This document shows, one piece after another, positions 1 to 10,739 of a stretch of DNA of 64,000 nt; within the stretch, counting starts at the first letter, position 1, and the number at the start of each line of letters is the position of its first letter. The stretch comes from Channa striata (taxonomy: Eukaryota > Chordata > Actinopteri > Anabantiformes > Channidae): the NCBI GenBank assembly GCA_033026295.1, contig CM065186.1:1679001-1743000 (forward strand), in the 5' to 3' direction. The position numbers and the translations under genes are program-made. The notes beneath the pieces were generated by a model, which saw nothing but the letters and a program-made list of their open reading frames with translations, was not told the DNA's origin and ran no database searches.

Positions 1-134
1 ATGAAAAGTGCATTAAAAGGTAAATGTCTTATTATTATTATGGTTAGAATACAATAAGGGAAAATTTACGAGTAAAGAAAGAAGGAAAGATAAAAAGCAG
101 AGAAGGAGGACGAGAGGTAAAGAGGAGGATTTGA

Positions 135-256
135 TTGGATAAGTCATTTATATGTGAAATTCCAGAGACCGTTGCCAGGTCCAGTGGTGTAAAGGTCCGT
201 TTATCGGCACTGACACAGGCGTCATACTGGATGAGCAGAGACGCCACTTCCACATG
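135..256 (-). pseudogene. Ankyrin-repeat exon fragment, tankyrase-like
   Basis: Read on the minus strand, a pyrimidine-rich tract ending in TTTTGCAG (about 265-257) is followed from 256 by an open frame beginning HVEVASLLIQYDACV and continuing through FTPLDLA. This is the consensus of an ankyrin repeat: the outer helix of one repeat, then the TPL turn of the next. The order HV-VA-LLI-Y-ACV ... DK--FTPL closely resembles one repeat of tankyrase (established family knowledge). Compared with tankyrase it lacks one residue before DK, and the usual TPLH-E-A reads TPLDLA. No convincing splice donor follows. The rest of the gene would lie left of the window. It could be a diverged real exon or a decayed copy; the ankyrin call is firmer than the tankyrase call. 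Confidence 0.45.
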
Positions 257-929
257 CTGCAAAAGAAAAACACACAACCACACAATGTTTGTTAAAAGTT
301 CATGTAGTGCTAATCGGTTCAGTTTTCCATTTTAAATCAGTAATTACTATATTGTTAGAACTGCGATTCTGTTTAGCAGATCAAGGAAGAACCGCTTTGT
401 TGGATTTTTTTTACCAAAGTGAACTGAAATTTCCTTGGAAAATGTAGTTTAGCCCTTTTTTATTAGAATCTTAGCTAAAATTGTTGTAAAAAGTAACAAG
501 ACAGAGGCTGCAAACAGGAAAAACAGGTGCAGAGGTGGAGAGAGTCAGGGATGAATAGTTAATAATTGTTGAATCTCTTCAGCTTCTGTGTTAATCAACT
601 GATCCGACTGGACAAGTGGCCTGAAGAGACGCACACCCACATCAGTTCACCCTCCATCACTGGTGTGTGTCCACTTTCTGTCTCTTCAATCAGCAGCTCA
701 TCAGTCAGAGCACACCATGACTCTAAGTGTGTGTGAATAAATCAACGCCGGAGTCAAGGAAATGTCGCCCACAGTCTAGTTCAGCAGATCCTCAGGTTTG
801 GATTATGATTGTGACTGGATTATAAATCGAGTCCAAATCACTGAATACATGCGCTTGTGGTGGATGTGTTGTTCCCTGCAGTCCTCACCCCATAGGACGC
901 AGTGTTGTGCAGATGAATCCGTCTGTCAT

Positions 930-1105
930 GTTTTTAAAAGAATCAGCAGCTTCCGGCTTTTCCTTTCAGGGGTCACCACAGCGAAACGTGTTCTGCACGT
1001 TGATTTGGCGTCAGTATTTTCAGCGGATGCCCTGCTGAAACCCTCCCACTTTATCTGGGCTCAGGCACTAAGTCACCAGGCAGCAGCAGGTACTTAACCA
1101 GCTGC
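930..1105 (+). repeat. Dispersed teleost repeat remnant (SINE-like)
   Basis: The text around CAGGGGTCACCACAGCG followed by GCGGATGCCCTGCTGAAACC and CTCCCACTTTATCTGGGCT matches, with substitutions, a repeat seen throughout fish genomes (GGGGTCGCCACAGCG ... GGATGCCCTTCCTGACGCAACCCTCCC ... ATCCGGGCT). This is recognised from memory of the family, not from a search. Both halves occur in the expected order about 60 bases apart. It gives rise to a spurious open frame and explains that coding-like signal. Confidence 0.5.
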
Positions 1106-1144
1106 AACACACACACACACTCACACACACACACACACACACAC
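1106..1144. repeat. CA microsatellite
   Basis: An interrupted (CA)n run with a single CT interruption, directly after the dispersed repeat. Confidence 0.95.
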
Positions 1145-1950
1145 CTACCTTAGCACCAGGTTGTATAAAAGTATAAATAAACATTGCTCAAAAATTAAGA
1201 AATCACAAGCTATGACACCATCTGAACTGAAACACTCAAAACTAGATGAGGTCATCTGGCGGCAGAAAGATCTTGATCTCACTTCATGGGCTATGGTGAA
1301 GGACCTCGTCCCAGTTTCAGAGTCGGAATAGTGAAGAGCAGATCATGGCTCAACCCCAGAACCCTGCAGACACCACCAACAGCGTGAGGACAGAGACCAT
1401 GTGGACAGTAGAGGGGACTTATCAGTATGTCCTCATTTAAGGCACCAGTGAAAAAAACAGAAATGCTCAATTTGAATGCAAATACAAAACTGTCTTTACA
1501 GATACAGTCCATGAAAGTTTGATTAAAAATCAAAACAAAAAATTAACAAAATAATAGCATCGTAGAAAATTATTTGAACGCAAATGAAATATAGTCTACA
1601 TAGATTGTCCTTGAAAATAACTATGAATTATGGACAGACTGAAAATGACACAAGATGTTTGGTAAGTAAAATATCCCCCTAAGAACCTCCACCCCATAGA
1701 ACAGCCAGCTCCCTTTGGCACTGAGTTGTCATTCAAATGAGAAATTCCAGTAGGAATATTAAAAGGGTTAAACTGAACAAAACAAAACTACTTCAGCTAA
1801 TAACACACTCTGAGCCGAGAGACTGAAATACTAATACACACTATTAAATAAAAGGCGTCATCATCCTGCATGATAGCAGCTCGTTTCACAGCAGGGGGAA
1901 CCAGCACGACTGGTGGCGTGATGTGAGCAGCAAGCGACCACATGGAACAC

Positions 1951-2011
1951 GAAATCAGTTACTCCCTCAGTTACTCACAGACTGTGAGTAACTGAGGGAG
2001 TAACTGATTTC
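1951..2011. repeat. Perfect 61-bp palindrome
   Basis: The 30 bases at 1951-1980 are exactly the reverse complement of 1982-2011, with a single A at 1981 between them. The arms begin GAAATCAGTTACT and end ACTCACAG. No mismatch was found on base-by-base reading. It could form a cruciform or a very tight hairpin. It lies in apparently noncoding sequence and no flanking target duplication was noticed. Confidence 0.95.
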
Positions 2012-2702
2012 CTCTGTCCTCATCATCGAGGATTCAAGTTAAAGTACGTTGATGCAAAAAAAAAAATAAAAATCTGCATAATAAATAACAACCTGAAGAC
2101 TGATGTGGCCGGGCTTCTGCACTGAACAATTGATTGTATATTTTACAGAATTTTTACAAAACAATAGCTTTTTTTGCAACATTTCATGATACACAAAAGT
2201 GTATTTTTAAATGCAAGAGAAGCGTGTGTCACATTGGAAATTACTTAAATCAATACGCTAAACTTCCCATTTTACCGAAAACTTAACAGTCCAAAAAGAT
2301 ATTTATTTCACATTTATTGAATTAGGCACATTAATCGACATATCAGCAGTGAGCTCAGTATAAATCCTTGTAAATATGCCAGAATTTGCACAATAGCAAA
2401 GTAGATGTGCAGAGTGATGAACCAAAAGCACTAACAGAACAAATATGGACTGTTAAGGATCTGGCTTCATCCTCCAGGCCTTGGTGAAAGCTTGAACATT
2501 TTACACCTTTGTCGAATGCTAACGTGCAGTGCGGCTACCTGACCCGGCTATCCGCTCACTAGCTCGGTGATGAGCGTCACAGACGTTTACTGCTCGTGAT
2601 TTTCACTGCCAGTGTTTATGGATTTAATGTACATTAATCTTACACTGAACTTAATGTCTTGATACGGTACCAACTCAGAGACAGCGCTCCAAACAAACTT
2701 AC

Positions 2703-2860
2703 TCCAATAACAGCTTCAGGGTGACAAGGTCGTTTTCAGGGCAGCGGCGTTCGTCCAGAAACCAGCTTTTCTAAATCCCGCCATTTTTTACTCTTGTTCC
2801 CGAGATGCAACAGTCCTGCGCATGCGCGCAGTCTCCCCACGGTCCGATCACGTGCTCGTT
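2703..2860 (-). promoter_or_regulatory. CpG/NRF1-type promoter and probable first exon of leftward gene
   Basis: TGCGCATGCGCGCA at 2817-2830 is a consensus NRF1 site, and CACGTG at 2849-2854 is an E-box. On the minus strand they are followed by a short GC-rich segment with an ATG at 2784 (a 22-codon frame that stops) and a strong donor TTGGA|GTAAGT ending the exon at 2703. This looks like a housekeeping promoter with a noncoding or uORF-bearing first exon driving leftward transcription, possibly of the ankyrin-repeat gene. The sites are seen; the transcript is inferred. Confidence 0.4.
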
Positions 2861-2879
2861 TTTGACGCTGGGAGATCGA

Positions 2880-3890
2880 TCGAAATTAATGGATTTGTCA
2901 ACTATTTCAAAATAAAAGAAAACAATTCAGCTCATGTGTTTTTTTTTCACTTGCAAATTTACAGATTTTGACAACCATATTCTGGAGTCATATGTTTTCT
3001 TTGTACTGATAAATAAAATGGGAATTTGTGCTCATACTTTTACTTCCAGAACTAAAACCACTGACAATAGGCCAAGTATTACAACCTTTTTGTAAACTAG
3101 TTTCATGTGCTGCTATTATGCATGACATATACAAAACAGTGAGTTATTTAGACATTTATGGACTAAGTAATTCTACACCTTCTGTGTTTCACTTCCTTAA
3201 ACTTGATGTAAACAATGTAAATACAATTACTGGGCATATATATGTGAAGTACCGGCTGATGCGGTTAAACAGGGTGAGGCTGCAGAGAAGTGAGGGATGA
3301 AATAAGAGATTTTATGAACCTGCTGATGGAGAGACGACCAAGCAGAAAAGGAGCGCTCCTCCGTCATGTTCCTTAAAACCACACATGTAAAAAACATATT
3401 TAGAATATTAACATTATTTAGAGAGGATAGGGTTTATTGGAGGCTAAACGTGATTCTTTTTCAACTTTGCACACACCAACCAAGTGATTAAAAACTCAAA
3501 TGAAATCAGCTAAAATTTACCAGTGGATTTTTTGTTTAAGAATTTGGCAGATGTTGCGAGATGAGATTTTGGTTGAAATAATTTGCTGCTAAAACAATCT
3601 GATTTTAGCTTTAAAGTTAAAGATGTGAATGTGCAATGCTAAATATCAGTGGAGATTTGTTTAATGCAAATGACACCCCTTTACATGAAATATAATGCTT
3701 AGTAGCTTCTGTAGATCCTGTAAATCATTCCATCATAAATTATATAACTTATTTCCTCTGCTCTACTTCTCAGAATATTTTATTTTGATGAATTTCGTCT
3801 TTTCGCTTACTGTCCGAATGGTTTCCTGCAGGAATATAAAACATCCATGTAGTAAATTGATACAATAAATAAACCAGTCATTACTGTTAG
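2880..3890. other. AT-rich intergenic stretch
   Basis: Between the promoter-like region and the 3' end of SNTX-like gene A. No coding exon, RNA gene or repeat family was recognised. Confidence 0.5.
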
Positions 3891-3894
3891 TAGC

Positions 3895-3900
3895 TTTATT
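3895..3900 (-). terminator. Candidate poly(A) signal of SNTX-like gene A
   Basis: AATAAA on the minus strand, about 280 bases beyond the stop codon of gene A. It would give a short 3' UTR that includes the 11-bp hairpin at 4089-4121. Other AT-rich hexamers are nearby, so the choice is tentative. Confidence 0.4.
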
Positions 3901-4088
3901 CATCTGCTTATGAATATTTCTCATGCTTAAACATTTCAGACTGAGCCTTATACTGTCAGTACAATATTTAGAGATGAATATAAATGTGCATGCAGCTGAA
4001 ATACTGATATTGTCTTAATATTCATATTGTTTTGTTTCTTCCTGGTCAATTAATTTCTTTTGTAGTACTGCATCACTTGAAAAAAAGA

Positions 4089-4121
4089 CTCAGGGGCCCA
4101 AAGAGTTAAAGGGCCCCTGAG
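4089..4121. repeat. 11-bp stem hairpin in 3' UTR of gene A
   Basis: CTCAGGGGCCC (4089-4099) is the exact reverse complement of GGGCCCCTGAG (4111-4121), with an 11-base loop. It lies 55 bases past the stop codon of gene A. A diverged related segment without the perfect stem is present beyond the stop of gene B near 17319-17350. Confidence 0.8.
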
Positions 4122-4175
4122 CCTCTAATGTAACGTAACCATTTTAGTTCTCGCCTTCCATGTGTGACACCAGCT

Positions 4176-4726
4176 TTACAGAGGCAGAAACACATAGTTG
4201 TTCTCACGCCAAATCTTGAAGCCGGGGTAAACAGGTTCAGTGAATTTGGTGCGGAAGGTGTGAAGGTGAGTCAGTGTGTCACCAGAGACATTATAGTAGG
4301 ACAGTGTCCCTGCAGGCCAGTCCAGGAAGACTCCCAGTTTGCTGCAACCACTTACAGGAAGGGGATAAAACTGACTCACATCATTGTACTCTGCGTAGAA
4401 AGTAGGTGATGATCGATAAAACTTGTTGCCTAAACTCCAGGACACAGAATTCCGCCCAAACACGGTCCAGTCCATCTTGGTCTTCCTTGGCAGTCCTCTG
4501 TAGCTAATGGCTGCAGCAACATCCTCAACTTTAGCAGTACTCCACTCCACCTCCCAGTAACAGCGACCAGTCAGCCCCTCTTTGCACAGAACCTGAGGGT
4601 AATGATCAAATCTGTCAGGGTGGTCTGGATATGATTGTTTGCCTCTATTTGTTGCCCTCTTGTTTCCCTCTGAGAGAACGAGGCGTTCGTTGACCGAGTT
4701 TGGATCCAGGGTGAGCGCACAGGCAT
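4176..4726 (-). CDS. PRY-SPRY exon of gene A
   Basis: Last coding exon of gene A. The acceptor is CTCCCCCAG ending at 4727. The PRY part starts with LTLDPN, and the SPRY part has WEVEWS, the LGVFLDW strand and the closing VYPGFKIW. B30.2 domains of this kind act as ligand-recognition modules in TRIM and fish NLR proteins. The protein differs clearly from the matching exon of gene B in the loop after AISYRG and in the middle of the domain, in contrast with the near-identical upstream exon. Confidence 0.88.
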
Positions 4727-7700
4727 CTGGGGGAGAAAAGAGACCTGATCATGACCACAGCTCATTATCAAGTGAGAAATGTTACATTTATTGATAATTA
4801 TGAAAACATCTTTAACACACTGTGTGGATACTCTGCTCTGTTGGTTGCTGTGACAGTTTAAGACTCTTTCAAAAGCAATGCCACTGTATCTAACTATACC
4901 AGAAAACTAGATGTGTTTCCTGGACACAGAGACCAGGTTCCTTGTTCACATGATGTTTTAGGGCAGTTTCAGTTTGGTCAGAATTAAAACAGCAGGAGTT
5001 ATGGATGAACTTGAGCATGCTCCAGACCAAAGAATCTGAATTTTGTTTGACCAAAATGGGTGGTCTCAGTCCACTTCACAAAACTTGAATCAGATTGTTT
5101 TTAGTATGAGATCTCTTTTTACAGACGTACAACCTTTGGACCAATCACAGGAAATTGAAGCAGGCTATTGTCATCTCTTTAAAATATAAGATGGAAAATA
5201 GGCAGAATATTTTTTTTTTAAATGAGCTGAGAAAAGAACTTTCTTCATCCCATAGGGAAATTGTGTTGCCTTGTTACAGTTGCTGTCCACAGGAAAAGTA
5301 GAAAGGAAAAAACAAATTAAACAAAATAAGATAGATATAATAATGGTATTTATATAATAATAATAATAATAATGATAATAATAATAATAATAATGATAAT
5401 AATAATAATAATAATAATAATATAATAATAATTATTATTATTACATTGTCTGTTTATAATGTCCATAATAATTAATACATTGTCCGTTTAGACCCATTAA
5501 ACCCCCTCCTTTTTACATAAGGGTTGAACAGATTTTCTCTGATTCTGCTCACACCAATTAACAAAGCTGTCCACCACTGACTGGTACTGATATGCGGACA
5601 CATCCTACAAGCGCAGAATCATCAGAAAACGACTGAAGGTGGCAGGATTCTGAGTTGTACCTGAAGTCTGTGGTATACAGGGTGAAAAGCACCATGAGTG
5701 GTGCCTTGAGATGACTTTGTTGTAAATTGGCGCTATATAAATAAAGTTGAATTGAATTGAAATTATTGAATTGAATTGAAAGAATAAGCAAAGACTCGGC
5801 AGACAATAACCTGATAAAATAGAAGATGGATGTTGTTGGATTGAAGGTAAATGAAACAAAGGACACAATGAAAAAGGTAAATGCACTTTTGCTGCATTAA
5901 CTGGAGCAAATCTATAGAATTTAACTAAAACATGAACCGTAGCTAGATTTACTGGTATGAAAAGTGACTGTAACCTGGTTATTAAAATTAGTCAGTATTG
6001 ATTTACAGCATATCATCGGCATATCCCCACATGGAGCCTGGAAGAAATTCCAGGTACAAAAACATTTTGTTTTTTAAAAGCTACTTACACAACATTAACT
6101 GTTCCCTGAGTGTTATCTCTTTCACATCCGTGACGCCAGGATTTGAGAAATCATCGGAAACCAGGATGGCATTCTTGTAGTGGTAGATACTTGCTCCTTT
6201 GTGTTTCCCATTTGCAATGGCTGCTACAAGGAAAGACATTTTGCTGTTGTTCTTCTGAGTTTTGGCAAAACTTTTAAACATTTGAACTTTTTCTCTTATT
6301 CTGGTTATCACTTCGTCAGAGAAGTACCACGGGTTTTGTTCGGCTGCCTTGACCTCCCCGTCAGCCGTTGCTTTCAGTAGATCCATATAATCCTCTAACT
6401 CCTGAAGGTAGGGCTCTGTGTTTTCCAGGGAGGTGAAGACAAAGCAGAAAACCTCTTCTACAGCCGGAGCAAGAACCTCTCTGTCCAACCCTGACTGATT
6501 TGGGACGATCTTCATTCCCTCCATCATCTCCACACAGGACCTGATCACATTGATTTCTCTCTCTTTATCTTCAAGCCACTTGGTTAATTTCTTCTGATGA
6601 AATGGTGATTTGTGTCTGTCAAGGATTTTTTCTAATTCCTTCTCATCTTCATCACCTGCCCTGATGGAGGGAACTTTCTTGGCCAATATCTGTTGAAGTC
6701 CAGATCTGAAAGACACACAGAGTGACTGGAAACTGCTCAACCTCTTGTGCATCATTGGAAAACTTTTCACTACTTTGTCGTCTAGATAATCGTTGCATTC
6801 GATTTCCAGGTGATGCAGGTCCTCCAAAGCATCATGAGCTTTTCTCGCTAGTCCAACACTGATTCTGTTCACAAGCTCAGCAGCTTCTACATTCAGCACC
6901 TTCAGTGGCATCATCCAGACCTTCAGTGGAACGACATGCTGGTTGTTTTCTCCCAGCAGCTTTGGAAGTTGCTGATACGTCCTCACAGCATCTTCAAAAG
7001 TTGTCGGGTTGATGTCAAGCAGGAAGTCTCCGTAGAATTTGCAGGAGAATTTATCAGTCAGAGCTTTTTCTTCCTCAGTCAGCTTGATGGCAGCACTGCC
7101 TTCAATGCTAAATGAGGGGATCTTCTTTATCACGGCTTGCATGCTGCCCTGGATGTTCTGAACTTCGCTAGCATCTACCTTCTCGCTGTCAAACACAAAG
7201 AAAGCATTTGCTCCATAAAGGATCCCGGTGACTACATGTGTTGCTAAGCTCTTCTCAATAACATCTATCTGCTGGGGGGTCACAGTTCCTAGGTCAGCCA
7301 AGGACAACTGCTTGAAGGTGGTGGTAGCTTTGTACTGAAAGGTGACTCTGCTCTGCGTGTGGGATTTCTTCCTATCATTCAGGTACTTGGCAGATCCTCC
7401 CACCTCGATCAGTCCACCCATGAAACTGGCTTTCAGGGAAGCATCGACATCCAGCAGAGAGGACTTGGACTCAGTAGAATCAGACGTAATGATCTCAAAT
7501 TCACTGCTTTGTTGAGAGCTCTGAGCAGTAAAGTTTTGTAGAGTTGTTCTATTCCACAGTGTGAAACCTACAAACAGAAATCAGGTTGTAGGAGTTTGAT
7601 GATCCACATTAGCTCTGCAAAATAAATCAATGACTGGTACTGTCAAATTGGGGGTAATTGTGGTGAACAAAGGACGCAGGGTGGTGACGACAGTGGTGTG

Positions 7701-8647
7701 TTAAACAATCCGTTTTTTAAACAACAAAAACTCAGACATACACATACAAACTTAACTAAACTAACCACCGAGAGGGACCGAGTAGTGACAAGGACATAAA
7801 AACTAAGAGGAAATCTAAGGAAAATAATAACACAGCAAAAATAATCTAATGGGTCAAGAAAATAATAAAGAAGCAAAAGGAAGCACAAGCAAACTAACTC
7901 AATGCAAAGTTCAAGTAAAACACAAGAAAACAAGTGACCAAACAAAACCCCTATAACAGCAAACAGACTAACAGGAGAGGCAGAAAAGAACAAAGAAAAG
8001 GACTAAACCAACTAAGACAAAAGGTGATCAGGTCAACAACTTAAAGGTGGGGGCGATAAACAAATACAACCAAACAAAGGGACCAAACCTCACAGGCACG
8101 AATAAACAAATCATTGGTAGATCAGAGAGTATATGAATGTCTGAGTGAGTGTTGAACCAACAAACATCGAAGGGAGAACAGGGTTTAAATGGGACAACAG
8201 GCGAAACCAATAAGGACAAAGGAGGGAAGTAAAGCAACCCAAAAGAAACTAACAGGAAAGAAAATCAATATTACAAAATAAAAGGCCACGACAGGAAACA
8301 AACAAAAGCTACACCAACAAAAAGTCGTAGAAATGTGCTAAACTAGGCGCATAAAAATCACATATATAGGCAGATGATTAAAACTTAATACAAAACATTT
8401 TTTTGACAAAATAATAAAATTGAGCCACGTTATATTTCCTCCAAAACCTATTTCCTGTTGTAAATCAGTGTCCTGGCTTCTTTCTGATGTGTCCTAACTG
8501 TGGTCTGACCAGAAACAAAAAGAGGACAGTCAGTGAGTACCTGATTTAACCCGTGCAGCCTTTAGATTTACCTGGGATCAGTTCATCCCTCCGACAGTCA
8601 TACAGCATGCCCAGTGTGAAAGGTCGACCCAGAGCAGCCACAGCCAT
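4176..8647 (-). CDS. Stonustoxin-like (SNTX family) protein, gene A, intact three-exon copy
   Basis: Coding exons on the minus strand: 8647-8572, 7567-6089 and 4726-4176. All junctions are GT-AG and phase 1; total 701 codons plus stop, matching the roughly 700-residue length of SNTX subunits. The start is the ATG at 8647, followed by the family N-terminus (ALGRPFTLGMLY). Exon 2 carries the long conserved body (QSRVTFQYKATTTFKQL, THVVTGILYGANAFFVFDSE, VPLKVWMMPLK). Exon 3 is a PRY-SPRY/B30.2 domain with LTLDPN, CYWEVEWS, LGVFLDWPAGTLSYY and YPGFKIW. Known of the family: an N-terminal MACPF/CDC-like pore-forming domain, a FAT-like helical domain, a thioredoxin-like domain and a C-terminal PRY-SPRY. 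I place the boundaries roughly at residues 265, 385 and 518. In non-venomous fish such genes are common and are not necessarily venom components; an immune role is inferred from the promoter. There is no signal peptide at the start, as usual for the family. Confidence 0.88.
5353..5443. repeat. (AAT)n microsatellite with palindromic end
   Basis: Imperfect AAT/ATG trinucleotide run that turns into its own complement (AATAATAATTATTATT) near 5423-5442, inside intron 2 of gene A. Confidence 0.9.
5520..5697 (-). mobile_element. LINE reverse transcriptase fragment (same family as at 30 kb)
   Basis: Minus-strand frame containing LFTLYTTDF, SESCHLQ and FSDDSALVGC. The same peptide pattern (ending FSDDSAIVGC) occurs in the larger LINE fragment at 29.99-30.85 kb. 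FSDDSA is the variant of the RT catalytic YxDD box used in this family. The piece is tiny and abuts an L2-type 3' tail on the other strand, so it is a dead relic inside intron 2 of gene A. Confidence 0.6.
5698..5790 (+). mobile_element. L2-type LINE/SINE 3' tail
   Basis: GTGCCTTGAGATGACTTTGT followed by TTGGCGCTATATAAATAAAG and GAATTGAATTGAA repeats is the recognisable 3' terminus of fish L2 LINEs and the SINEs they mobilise. The same tail ends both large L2 copies near 9.2 and 14.1 kb. The terminal pentamer repeat (TTGAA) is the usual L2 end. Confidence 0.8.
7641..8293. mobile_element. LTR-like insertion in intron 1 of gene A
   Basis: The introns of A and B align on both sides (ACTGGTA on the left, GTAGAAATGTGCT on the right), but A has about 690 extra bases between them. 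The block starts TGTCAAATT and ends CCACGACA, giving the TGTC...GACA ends typical of an LTR. The extra bases beyond 8293 and the absence of a clear 5-bp target duplication leave the exact limits open. It may be a solo LTR. Confidence 0.5.
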
Positions 8648-8683
8648 GTTCCCTGACGACGGCTTTTTACTTCGTTTACTGTT

Positions 8684-9198
8684 GGAAAGAACTAAAAAAA
8701 AAGTGTACAACCATACAGTGTTAACATTTAACCAAACGACTTCTTGGTTTGCCATTCGAATGTGCAGAGAAATTGTTTAGGTTAATATTACACTGCTGGT
8801 AATTCTGGCAGCTGCTTTTGATTTTGTTTCCATCTGTTGATGAAAATTTATTAGTTGTAATAAAAAATGTACTAAATAGATTTTTCTTTGTTTTAGCCAT
8901 TATTTACAGACATTTGACGTCTTCAAACAGTGAAAAACATCAGACCCTCGTTTTGTGTTTCAGATGTTTTAATCAAAAAAGTCACATCAAAAGAATAACA
9001 AGCTCAAATTACAAAATATTCAAAACACAAAATGCCCATACATATGTAAATTAAAAGAAGAATGTGAAGTTTCACAAGCTTACACTAGATTTTTTATATT
9101 CTTATTATTTTTTGTGTCTCTTATCACAAAATTCTTTATCAATTTCCAAAATGGACCTTTTTCACAAAAACCGGAAGTACGTAGCAAACAACTTCAAT
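8684..9198. other. 5' intron of gene A, single-copy part
   Basis: Upstream of the first coding exon on the minus strand, with a plausible acceptor (TTTCCAACAG) at about 8683-8692. The sequence resembles the matching part of gene B near 20.46-20.62 kb but with many indels. No other gene was seen. Confidence 0.5.
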
Positions 9199-10730
9199 TT
9201 TCAATTCAATTCATATAGCGCCAATTTTACAACAAGGTCATCTCAGGGCACTTTACATAATAAAGTCAAGACTACACAAACATTTAAAAAAAAACCCAAC
9301 AAATCCCCCTTGGATCAAATCCCCCCTGAGGACTTACTGATGATTCTAATGTTGTATTTGTGGGGAGGGTCTGGTGAATTTTATTTCTAATAGCTATGAT
9401 TTTGTTTGTGAAGAAGGTCATGAAGTCATTGCTACATAGCGTTGAGGGAATACTAGTCTCAAGTGAACTGTGGCTCTTAGTCAGCCTGGCTACAGTGCTG
9501 AAAAGAAACCGGGGGTTGTTCTTGTTTTGCTCTATTAGTGTATAATAATATGAATATATAATATGAATAATAAGCTGTTCTGGCTTTATGGAGGCTAATT
9601 TGTATAAGTATAAACTCTTTTTCCAGGCTAGGCGTGATTCTTGTGAATGAGTGGAACGCCACTCCCTTTCTAGTCTTCGTGACGCCTGCTTTAAATTGCA
9701 GGTTTGCGAGCTATACCATGGAGATCGCCTATTCAGAATTACTGTCTTCTTTTTTAGAGGGGCAACACTATCAAGTATGGAACATAAAGATGCTGCATAA
9801 TTATCAGTCAGGTAATCAACTGGTACAGGAGTACAGTTAATGAGGCTACTCTCAGTTATATCGGTACGTGTTGAAGTAAATGATGAAGGGATCATTTCCT
9901 TAAATTTGTTCAGTGTTTTCAGATAAACACCTACTGAAGCAAAACTTTTTTCTACCTGCTGTGTAGTCCAATAAATTAAATTCAAATGTTATTAGAAAAT
10001 GGTCAGAGAGAACAGAATTATGAGGAAATACTGTTAGTTTATCAATTTCAATGCCGTATGTAAGGACAAGGTCTAGGGTGTGACTAAAACAGTGAGTGGG
10101 TTCATTTACAATTTGAGAGAAACCAATTGAATGTAATAATGAAGTAAATGCCGTGTTGAGGGAGTTACTGTCAGCATCTACATGAATGTTAAAATCGCCC
10201 ACTATGACGACTTTATCTGCACTAAGCACTAAGTCGGCTAGAAAATCTGAGAATTCAGTCAAAAATTCAGAATAAGCGACTGGAGGACGATACACAATAA
10301 CAAATAGGAGTGAATTTTGAGTTTTCCAAGTTGGTTGTGAAAGGCTCAGAGTGAGACTCTCAAATGAGTTATAACTATGTTTAGGTCTAGGTTCTATCAG
10401 TAAGCTTGAGTGATAGATTGCTGCTACTCCTCCACCTCGGCCTAAGCTTCTAGGAACATGATAATTAATATGACTTGGGGTGGTCGACTCATTTAAACTA
10501 ACATATTCTTCCCTCTGCAACCAGGTTTCAGTGAGACAAAATAAATCGAATTGATGATCACTTATCAAGTCATTTACTAACAGAGATTTAGATGAGAGAG
10601 ATCTGATATTTAATAATCCACATTTAATTGTTTTAGTTTTTTGTTCAGTTAGAGGAGTGGTCCACGTAACCCTATTTCCACTGTATAAGGCAGTGACAGT
10701 AATAATGGATTGCAGGAATGTTTTCAACTA
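9199..10730 (-). mobile_element. L2-clade LINE, internally deleted, endonuclease part retained
   Basis: Read leftward, the element carries an apurinic-endonuclease domain (NIRSLSSKS, DLFCLTETWL, VVIVGDFNIHVD, LSDHFLITFEF) at about 10.73-9.98 kb. A diverged linker follows in another frame (9985-9300), then comes the fish L2 3' tail ending near 9199. The reverse transcriptase is missing: after SSVSPQ the frame jumps straight to the 3' tail next to a duplicated GGGGGATTTG, which suggests deletion at a short direct repeat. A frame change near 9.98 kb also breaks it. It lies in the 5' intron of SNTX-like gene A and is absent from gene B. Confidence 0.85.
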
Positions 10731-10739
10731 CTCTGACGA

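Larger units (their letters stand above)
257..2702. other. Noncoding stretch, probably intron of the leftward gene
   Basis: No convincing coding exon is visible between the ankyrin exon and the promoter-like region at 2.7-2.85 kb. It holds a dispersed fish repeat (about 930-1105), a CA microsatellite and a perfect palindrome, listed separately. If the donor at 2703 and the acceptor at 257 belong to one gene, this is a 5' intron; that link is inference. Confidence 0.35.

Noticed and set aside
5341..5460. AAT array considered as a replication origin or scaffold-attachment site
   Set aside because: Simple trinucleotide microsatellite; nothing else supports such a role.
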